Assembly (NCBI GenBank): GCA_030054235.1 | Contig: JASGCG010000145.1 | Coordinates: 1-5,052 of the forward strand | Direction of reading: 5' to 3' | Source: Bacteroidia bacterium | GTDB taxonomy: Bacteria; Planctomycetota; Phycisphaerae; Phycisphaerales; SM1A02 | DNA: 5,052 nucleotides | Shown: one piece after another, positions 1 to 5,052 of the stretch | How the letters are laid out: every line of letters begins with the position of its first letter | How positions within the stretch are numbered: the first letter of the stretch is position 1 | Made by a program: the position numbers and the translations under genes | The notes under the pieces: generated by a model | Seen by the model: only the letters and a program-made list of their open reading frames with translations | Told to the model about the DNA's origin: nothing | The model's database searches: none

Positions 1-282
1 GATGAAGCGGCCTTGGTCATCGCTCCCGTAGGACGCGCGACCGCCGGGTGACTCGAAGGTGCGACCTTCGCAGGCGTTGCCAGCACCAGCAAGGGTCCAG
101 ACCTCGCGGCCCCGCGCGAAGTGCCAACGGTCAGGCGCATCGGCGAGGTTGCCCGCCACAGCGTCGCTGGAGGCGTTGGGGCGAAGCATGCTCGTGCCGA
201 TCGCCCCCGCGGCGAAGGCCGCGAGGATGATCATGGTGGATCGACGCCGCAAGTGACGGGCTGGAGGAGTCACGGTGGTCAT
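1..282 (-). CDS. Hypothetical membrane-anchored or exported protein, N-terminal part
   Basis: I do not recognise this protein. The frame opens at an ATG at 282-280 and stays open for 94 codons to the left edge, so the C-terminus is missing. It begins MTTVTPPARHLRRRSTM. The basic cluster R12-R14 is followed by a hydrophobic stretch at residues 17-33 (IILAAFAAGAIG core), which fits a signal anchor or an uncleaved signal peptide with the rest outside the cytoplasm. There is no lipobox cysteine. Residues 34-94 are polar and rich in Gly, Ala, Asp and Arg, with one cysteine at 71, and show no family motif I know. The ATG at 282 is the first in-frame start after the stop at 354-352; Met17 is an alternative but would lose the positive residues before the membrane segment. 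No Shine-Dalgarno sequence precedes it. It is divergent from the FlgI-like gene. That the gene is real rests on the open frame, the plausible signal segment and matching codon use. Confidence 0.6.
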   Translation of the reverse strand, partial: MTTVTPPARHLRRRSTMIILAAFAAGAIGTSMLRPNASSDAVAGNLADAPDRWHFARGREVWTLAGAGNACEGRTFESPGGRASYGSDDQGRFI

Positions 283-403
283 GACCGCATTGTGCCATGG
301 ACGGGGCCCGGACCGTGGGTGACCTGCTGTTCGTGCCGAGCGTGGCGGCGGCTATCCTCCAACCATCCCCACGATGGCCCGCCCTGCCCATGATCTCCTA
401 TCG
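283..403. promoter_or_regulatory. Divergent intergenic control region
   Basis: This 121-base gap separates the start codons of two divergent genes, so promoters for both should lie here. Neither gene has a recognisable Shine-Dalgarno sequence in it. For the plus-strand gene the best -10-like element is TATCCT at 353-358. It lies 17 bases from a poor -35 (TTCGTG, 330-335) and would give a leader of about 38 bases to the ATG at 404. That match is weak and should be treated as a guess. I see no clear operator repeat and no terminator. The region ATG-374 to 403 could encode ten extra residues of the downstream gene, but these would spoil its signal peptide. Confidence 0.4.
289..297 (-). promoter_or_regulatory. 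Candidate extended -10 promoter element for the leftward gene
   Basis: Read on the minus strand this is TGG followed by CACAAT: an extended -10 TGn directly before a hexamer that matches TATAAT at four of six positions. It ends six bases before the ATG at 282, so transcription would be expected to begin at or very near the start codon, giving a leaderless mRNA. That agrees with the missing Shine-Dalgarno sequence. No good -35 lies 16-18 bases upstream. The element is seen in the sequence; its use as a promoter is inferred. Confidence 0.3.
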
Positions 404-2260
404 ATGATCCGCCGTCCCTTGGCGGTCACCCTGCTTGCCGTGCTCGCCGCGTGCGCCGGGTCGCTGGTCGAGGATGCTCCCGAGCGCCCGAAGCAGTCGC
501 GCGCCGATCGTCGTGTGATCCCGATGGACGTCGATCCGATCATGCGGGGCACCATCGCCGCCGAGACGATCGTCACGGGCTTCACGCCGACCGTCGTGCG
601 TGGGTACGGGCTCGTCTTTGACCTGCGCGGCACAGGCAGTCGCATTGCCCCGACGGAAGTGCGCGCGCAGGTGCTCAAGGACCTTCAGCGCCTGCGTCTT
701 GGTGCAGACGGCAAGGCCCCCGATTCCAGCGAGCTTGATCGATTGCTCGGCGAGGAGAACACGGCCATCGTCGTCGTCGAAGGGATCATTCCCCCGGCTG
801 CGCCCAAGGGCACCCGGTTCGACCTTCGCGTCTTCGCGGCGCCCGGAACTGGTGCGACGAGCCTCGAGGGCGGTCGCCTCATCCTCACGGATCTTCGACC
901 CGGCCCGTTGATGCTGGGCAGCAAGCAGCCGCGAATCCTGGCGCGCGGCATGGGTGATCTGGTCATCAATCCATTCGCCGATCCCGTTGGCGTGAGCACG
1001 GACACCGTGAATCGGCTGAGCGGTCGTGTCCTGAACGGTGGCGTCGTCACCGACGACATGGTGCTCCGCCTGCGGCTGGCCACGCCGAGCCATGCACGCG
1101 CGAAGCTGATCGCAAGTGCCATCAACAGTTCCTTCCCGCGCGAGCCCGGCCAGCACGACGACACCGCGCGCGGGCGCAGCGATGAAGCGGTCGATGTGGT
1201 GATCCCCCCCACCTACTTCAGTCGCACGAATGACTTCGTGGAGTTGGTGCGCCACACGCCGCTCAACATGGCCTCCATCGAGGCCACGGCGCTGCAGGTC
1301 AAGCGCGCGCTGATCGCCAATCCCGGAGCCGCCGCCGCTGCCAGCCTGCGTTGGCAGGCCTTGGGCAAGAAGGCGATCCCGACGGTGCAGACGCTCTACG
1401 AGTATGCCGAGGAGCAGCCGCGCTTTGCCGGGCTGCAAGCCGGCGCGTACCTGAACGATCCCGTGGTCGTGCCGCATCTGCTGACGATGGCCAATGACAG
1501 CGGATCGGCGCTGCGCATCGACGCGATCAAGCTCCTGGCGAACATGCAGGGCAACCCCCGCGTGAACATCGGTCTTCGTCCGTTGGTCGACGACACGGAC
1601 ATCGACGTGCGCCTCGCGGCGTTCGATGCCCTGCTCAAGCGTGGTGATGCCTCGATCGGCGAGGTCGACGTGAACGGCAAGTACCTGCTGAACACGATCG
1701 GCAGCAAGAAGCCCATGATCTACGTCACGCAGAGCGGGCAGCCGCGCGTGGTGATCTTCGGTGACGAGGCCGAAGTCGTGCGCCCGATGACGCTGACGGA
1801 GTTCGACTCCAGGCTGGTCGTCCGGGGCGACTACGACCAGCCCCTGCTCGATGTCTTCTGGCAGGCACCCGATGGTGGCGTCCTGCGTGAGCAGGTTCGG
1901 CCCGAACTGGCGGAGTTCGCGCGCTTCCTTGGCCACCGTGCGTCGCCCGAGTATCCATCGCCCGGCCTGAACATGAGTTACAGCGAGGCGATCGGCACGC
2001 TGCACCGGCTGTGGAAGGACGGTTACTTCAAGGGTGACTTCAAGGTCGAGCAGGATCGCATCCTCGCCGAGCTGCTGCGCACCGAGGAAGAGGATGCCGA
2101 AGCCGATCGCCCCGAATTCGATGTGCCGGAAGACGACAAGGACCTCGCCGCCGAGGCGAAGGAGCGATCGGGCTCGGGCTCCGGAACGGACCTTGACCGT
2201 GCGTCGGTGGGCAGCCCGGTTGATTCCCAGCGTCCTTCCCGCGATACTGTCCCCCGTTGA
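404..2260 (+). CDS. FlgI-like (flagellar P-ring domain) lipoprotein with HEAT-like repeats
   Basis: This is a predicted 618-residue lipoprotein. The start at 404 gives a textbook signal (MIRRPLAVTLLAVLAAC) with lipobox L14-A-A-C17; the ATG at 374 would add ten polar residues in front. Ala18 after the cysteine is not a known inner-membrane retention signal. Residues 49 to about 287 resemble FlgI, the P-ring protein that surrounds the flagellar rod in the periplasm. The matches are GYGLV at 67-71, GTGS at 76-79 (usually GTGD), PP at 130-131, SLEGG at 153-157, RVLNGG at 208-213, ARAKLIASAIN at 231-241 and VDVVIPPTYF at 263-272. The usual FlgI C-terminus is absent. In its place come HEAT-like helices (about 291-415), an unassigned domain (437-556) with aromatic and strand-like segments, and an acidic, Ser/Gly-rich tail (560-618). 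FlgI is normally about 350-370 residues with a cleaved signal and no lipid anchor, so a true P-ring role is unproven; a repurposed envelope protein is equally likely. smc follows 73 bases downstream. Confidence 0.85.
   Translation: MIRRPLAVTLLAVLAACAGSLVEDAPERPKQSRADRRVIPMDVDPIMRGTIAAETIVTGFTPTVVRGYGLVFDLRGTGSRIAPTEVRAQVLKDLQRLRLGADGKAPDSSELDRLLGEENTAIVVVEGIIPPAAPKGTRFDLRVFAAPGTGATSLEGGRLILTDLRPGPLMLGSKQPRILARGMGDLVINPFADPVGVSTDTVNRLSGRVLNGGVVTDDMVLRLRLATPSHARAKLIASAINSSFPREPGQHDDTARGRSDEAVDVVIPPTYFSRTNDFVELVRHTPLNMASIEATALQVKRALIANPGAAAAASLRWQALGKKAIPTVQTLYEYAEEQPRFAGLQAGAYLNDPVVVPHLLTMANDSGSALRIDAIKLLANMQGNPRVNIGLRPLVDDTDIDVRLAAFDALLKRGDASIGEVDVNGKYLLNTIGSKKPMIYVTQSGQPRVVIFGDEAEVVRPMTLTEFDSRLVVRGDYDQPLLDVFWQAPDGGVLREQVRPELAEFARFLGHRASPEYPSPGLNMSYSEAIGTLHRLWKDGYFKGDFKVEQDRILAELLRTEEEDAEADRPEFDVPEDDKDLAAEAKERSGSGSGTDLDRASVGSPVDSQRPSRDTVPR
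2220..2248 (+). promoter_or_regulatory. Candidate promoter for smc inside the end of the upstream gene
   Basis: TTGATT (2220-2225) matches the -35 consensus at four positions. After exactly 17 bases it is followed by GATACT (2243-2248), which matches the -10 consensus at four positions. In such GC-rich DNA this pairing stands out, but it overlaps the last codons of the FlgI-like gene and could be chance. It would place the transcript start near 2255 and give smc an untranslated leader of about 79 bases that includes the hairpin at 2291-2310. Confidence 0.3.
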
Positions 2261-2290
2261 CGCAAGTGGTTGTCGCGTGCCGTGAGCGGC

Positions 2291-2310
2291 CGGGCCCATG
2301 GATGGGTCCG
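2291..2310 (+). other. GC-rich intergenic hairpin upstream of smc
   Basis: CGGGCCCA pairs with TGGGTCCG across a four-base loop (TGGA), giving an eight-pair stem with one G-T wobble. It lies 31 bases after the stop codon of the FlgI-like gene and ends nine bases before the smc Shine-Dalgarno sequence. No run of T follows, so it does not look like an intrinsic terminator. It may stabilise or mark a processing site in a shared transcript, or shape the smc leader; these roles are inferred. Confidence 0.45.
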
Positions 2311-2319
2311 CGCGATGAC

Positions 2320-2326
2320 AGGAGGT
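2320..2326 (+). promoter_or_regulatory. Strong Shine-Dalgarno sequence of smc
   Basis: AGGAGGT is a full complement to the 16S rRNA 3' end, seven bases before the ATG at 2334. It fixes the smc start. It contrasts with the other two genes here, which have no visible ribosome binding site. Confidence 0.9.
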
Positions 2327-2333
2327 CCGAAAG

Positions 2334-5052
2334 ATGCGCCTTGCCAAGCTCACCCTGAGCGGCTTCAAGAGTTTCGCCGACACGACGGAGTTCACCTTCG
2401 ACGCGCCGGTCATCGGCATCGTCGGGCCCAACGGCTGTGGCAAGAGCAACGTCGTCGATGCCATCAAGTGGGTGCTCGGCGAGCGCAGTGCCAAGAGCCT
2501 TCGCGGCTCGGCCATGATCGACGTGATCTTCGCCGGAAGCGCCACGCGCAAGCCCCTCGGCTGCGCCAGCGTGACGCTGACCTTCGACAACCCGGTCATG
2601 GACCGTTCCGTCGAGGTGGCCCCGAGCACGCCGGCGATGGAGACCATCGAGGATGAGCAGGACATCGATGACAGCGAGGCCGAGGGTTCTGCCCAGGTCC
2701 GTCGCGGCCTGGTCGTCCATCGTGCGCTCCCCGTTGACCATGACGTGGTCGAGGTGACGCGCCGACTCTACTCCGACGGCCGCAGCGAGTACCTGATCAA
2801 CGGCAAGAAGGTGCGCCTGCGCGACATTCGCGAGCTGTTCATGGACACCGGGATCGGCACCGATGCCTACTCGATCATCGAGCAGGGCAAGGTCGCCGCG
2901 CTGCTCGAAGCCAATCCCGCCGAGCGCCGCGCGATCCTCGAAGAAGCCGCTGGCGTGGCGAAGTTCCGCGCTCGCAAGGCCGAGGCCCAGCGCAAGCTCG
3001 ACAGCGCCGAGCGCAACCTGATCCTGATCCGCGAGCAGCTGGCGAGCACCGAACGGCGCTTGCGGATCGTGCGCGGACAGGCCGAGAAGGCCAAGCGATT
3101 CCAGGAACTCGACACGCGGCGCCGCGCGATCCGATCGGCCCTGGCCTTCGACCTCTACCACGAGCATCGCACGCGACTTGCAGAGGCCGAGGCGCTCGTC
3201 GCCTCGCTTGATGGCACGCGCGATGCCTTGATCGAGCGCGTCCGCCTGGCCGAGGAAGCCAAGCGCGACGCTGAACTGGCACGCGATCAGGTGATGCATG
3301 AGCAGCAGGCGCATGAGCGCGAGCGGATCGAGGCGCAGGGCCTGGTCGGCCAGCACCAGCAGCGTGCGGACGCGGCGCGGCAAGGACTCGCGCGGGCCGA
3401 GGCGGATCTCGAGACCGATCGCGTGGCGCTGGCCCAGGCCGATGAGCGCATGGGCGAGGTGCAGGCGCAGCTGGGCACGCTCGAGCAGCAGCTCAATGCC
3501 CATGAGCTCGCCGTCACGTCAGCCGAAGCGGAAGCGACCGCTGCCAGCGAACGCCGGGCATCGATCGCCCGCACCCTGACCGATGCACGCTCGCGCCATG
3601 AGCGCCTGCGCGAGCAGGTCGTCGGCCTGGAGCGCGAGCGCTCGCGAGCTGCCCAGCGCTCGACGGCCGCGGACGAGCGTGAACGATCGCTGGTCGAGCA
3701 GCTCGAGCGCCTCGATGCGCGCGAAGCCCCGTTCGCCGAGGAGCTCGATGCGGGTCGCCTGGCCCGCGTGAAGGCGATCGTGCGCCGCCAGACCGCGCAG
3801 GATGCGCAGGAACGGCTGCAGCGCGAGGCGACCGAGGAGCTTCGTGTTGCGGCGCACTTCGACGATCGAAGCGAAGCGATGCTCGAAGAGCTCGCTGAAC
3901 TCCGCGACGAGCGCACCCGCATCGAAAGCCGCCGACGCATCCTTGGTGAGATGCAGGATGCACGTGAAGGCCTGACCGGTGCGGTCAAGGCCGTGCTCGG
4001 CGCGCCGGATCGCTTCCCCAGCGTGCGCGGCATGCTCGGCGACTTGCTCGAGAGCGATCGAGAGCATGCCACCGCCGTGGAAGCGGCGTTGGGCGAATCG
4101 CTCCAGATGCTGCTGCTCGATGCACCCGAGTCGGTCCGCCCCACGGTGGTGACGGCCAAGGAGCAGCGCGGACGCATCTCGTTCGCCACCGCCTCGATCC
4201 AGCGACATGCCACGACCGAGCGCGGCGACGTCGAGGGCGCTCTACCGCTGCTGTCCTTCGTGCGTGCCGCTGGTGATGCGACCAAGGTCGCCGAGTGCCT
4301 CTTGGGCGACACGTGGCTCGTGAACGATCTCGATGCAGCGCTTCTGCTGGCCCAAGGCGGCTTGCGCGGCGCGCGCATCGTCACGCCCTCGGGCGACCTG
4401 ATCGACCGCCACGGCGTCGTGACCGTGGGTGCCGCCGACGCTGCCGTCGGTGGCATGCTGAGCCGACGCGCCGAGATGGCCGAGCTCGTGGCAGCCACGC
4501 GCGCCCTGGGCCGTCGCATCGAGGGCCTCGAGGGCGAGTGCAACGCCCTGGCGAGCGAAGGCGAGCAGGCGCGTGCGCGCCATCGAAGCCTGGACGAAGC
4601 CTTGCAGACCGCTCGGCGCGATGCCGTCGAGGCGCAGTTCGAGGTGGACCGCGTCGAGCAGCTCCTGGCCCGAGTCGAGCGCGACCGCGCCCGGCTCGTG
4701 GATGAGCGCCGCGAGCTCGAATCGCGCCGCATCACGATCACCACCGAGCGGCGCGAGGCGGGTGAGCGCCTTGCCGCGCTTGCCGAGGACGCAGCCCGTG
4801 CACAGACCGCCGCCGTCGAGGCAGCGGCCGCACTGCAGCAGGGACAAGTCGAGGCCGACCAGGCTGGCGAGTCCTTCAACGCAGCGCGCATCAAGGCCTC
4901 CCAGGCGCAGTCGGTGCTCGACGCAACGCGCCGCGAAAGCGGCATCCTTCGCCGTTCCATCGATGACCTGCGTGCACGTCGTGCCACGCTCGAAGACCAG
5001 CATGCCCGCCGCCATGGCCAGCTCGATGAGTTCGCCGCGGCGATCCGCGCCG
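2334..5052 (+). CDS. smc: Chromosome segregation/condensation protein SMC, partial at the C-terminus
   Basis: SMC is a cytoplasmic DNA-organising ATPase that dimerises at its hinge and, with ScpA and ScpB, compacts and separates sister chromosomes. The frame is open for 906 codons to the right edge. Residues 1-207 are the N-terminal ATPase head: MRLAKLTLSGFKSF, Walker A GPNGCGKSN (31-39), SLRG with the arginine R57, Q-loop YSIIEQGKV (179-187, Q184) and EEAAG (203-207). Residues 208 to about 545 are the outgoing coiled coil, rich in Glu, Arg, Ala and Leu. The hinge follows (about 546-710), with EGLTGAVKAVL, a VRGMLGDLL segment and ARIVTPSGDLI. The returning coil runs from about 712 to the edge. 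The signature motif, Walker B and D-loop are expected beyond the window; usual length is about 1,150-1,250 residues. Two oddities are an acidic insertion in the head (about 88-137) and an altered glycine motif at the hinge exit (691-707). RecN and SbcC are excluded by the SMC-type N-terminus and the hinge. Confidence 0.96.
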   Translation, partial: MRLAKLTLSGFKSFADTTEFTFDAPVIGIVGPNGCGKSNVVDAIKWVLGERSAKSLRGSAMIDVIFAGSATRKPLGCASVTLTFDNPVMDRSVEVAPSTPAMETIEDEQDIDDSEAEGSAQVRRGLVVHRALPVDHDVVEVTRRLYSDGRSEYLINGKKVRLRDIRELFMDTGIGTDAYSIIEQGKVAALLEANPAERRAILEEAAGVAKFRARKAEAQRKLDSAERNLILIREQLASTERRLRIVRGQAEKAKRFQELDTRRRAIRSALAFDLYHEHRTRLAEAEALVASLDGTRDALIERVRLAEEAKRDAELARDQVMHEQQAHERERIEAQGLVGQHQQRADAARQGLARAEADLETDRVALAQADERMGEVQAQLGTLEQQLNAHELAVTSAEAEATAASERRASIARTLTDARSRHERLREQVVGLERERSRAAQRSTAADERERSLVEQLERLDAREAPFAEELDAGRLARVKAIVRRQTAQDAQERLQREATEELRVAAHFDDRSEAMLEELAELRDERTRIESRRRILGEMQDAREGLTGAVKAVLGAPDRFPSVRGMLGDLLESDREHATAVEAALGESLQMLLLDAPESVRPTVVTAKEQRGRISFATASIQRHATTERGDVEGALPLLSFVRAAGDATKVAECLLGDTWLVNDLDAALLLAQGGLRGARIVTPSGDLIDRHGVVTVGAADAAVGGMLSRRAEMAELVAATRALGRRIEGLEGECNALASEGEQARARHRSLDEALQTARRDAVEAQFEVDRVEQLLARVERDRARLVDERRELESRRITITTERREAGERLAALAEDAARAQTAAVEAAAALQQGQVEADQAGESFNAARIKASQAQSVLDATRRESGILRRSIDDLRARRATLEDQHARRHGQLDEFAAAIRA

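Noticed and set aside
54..70. Perfect inverted repeat CGAAGGT-GCG-ACCTTCG
   Set aside because: It lies within the leftward coding frame, is short (seven pairs), has no T-run and no repeat elsewhere in the window; chance is sufficient.
231..247. Possible twin-arginine signal (RRRSTM) in the leftward protein
   Set aside because: The residues after the arginines do not fit the Tat consensus (S-R-R-x-F-L-K) well; an ordinary signal anchor explains the segment.
374..403. An upstream ATG for the FlgI-like gene
   Set aside because: It would place ten polar residues before an otherwise perfect lipoprotein signal, and it has no Shine-Dalgarno sequence either.
2291..2310. Intergenic hairpin as a rho-independent terminator
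   Set aside because: No T-tract follows the stem; the next bases are CGCGATGACAGG.
2270..2656. A plus-strand frame overlapping the smc start
   Set aside because: It runs out of frame through the SMC Walker A region; the smc frame has the Shine-Dalgarno sequence and the conserved motifs.
398..2665. A 755-codon open frame on the minus strand opposite the FlgI-like gene
   Set aside because: It is a shadow of the GC-rich plus-strand codon pattern. Its product is rich in Arg, His and Gly without motifs, whereas the plus strand has a lipobox and FlgI motifs.
2040..4987. Long minus-strand open frames (2040-3503, 3287-4987, 4242-5015) opposite smc
   Set aside because: They lie antisense to a clear SMC frame, have biased Ser/Arg/Ala or His/Leu composition and no start signals.
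500..5052. Frequent GATC/CGATCG words
   Set aside because: They follow from favoured codons (GAT, ATC, CGC, GCG) in GC-rich genes and are not clustered in a way that suggests an origin or methylation control region.

Overview
The window is GC-rich bacterial DNA holding three genes, two of them complete at their 5' ends but cut by a window edge. Codon use is uniformly G/C-ending in all three, so nothing looks recently acquired. The combination of a FlgI-domain lipoprotein with HEAT-like repeats and a divergent SMC hinge suggests a planctomycete, possibly of the Phycisphaerae group. That placement is an inference from remembered family traits, not a search result.

Layout. Positions 1-282 (minus strand) hold the first 94 codons of an unrecognised protein with an N-terminal membrane segment; it runs off the left edge. 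Positions 283-403 are the divergent control region. Positions 404-2260 (plus) encode a 618-residue predicted lipoprotein. Its first half matches the flagellar P-ring protein FlgI, but its second half carries HEAT-like helices, an unassigned domain and an acidic tail in place of the usual FlgI C-terminus. A 73-base gap follows, with a GC-rich hairpin and a strong Shine-Dalgarno sequence. From 2334 to the right edge lies smc, the chromosome condensation ATPase, with its N-terminal head, first coiled-coil arm, hinge and the start of the returning arm. The C-terminal head is outside the window.

How they work together. The lipoprotein gene and smc point the same way and may be co-transcribed, but a candidate promoter at the end of the first gene could drive smc on its own. 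No functional link between an envelope lipoprotein and SMC can be read from the sequence. The most unusual points are the re-modelled FlgI protein, an acidic insertion of about 43 residues in the SMC head, and an altered glycine motif at the SMC hinge exit. I found no RNA genes, mobile elements, CRISPR arrays or defence system.
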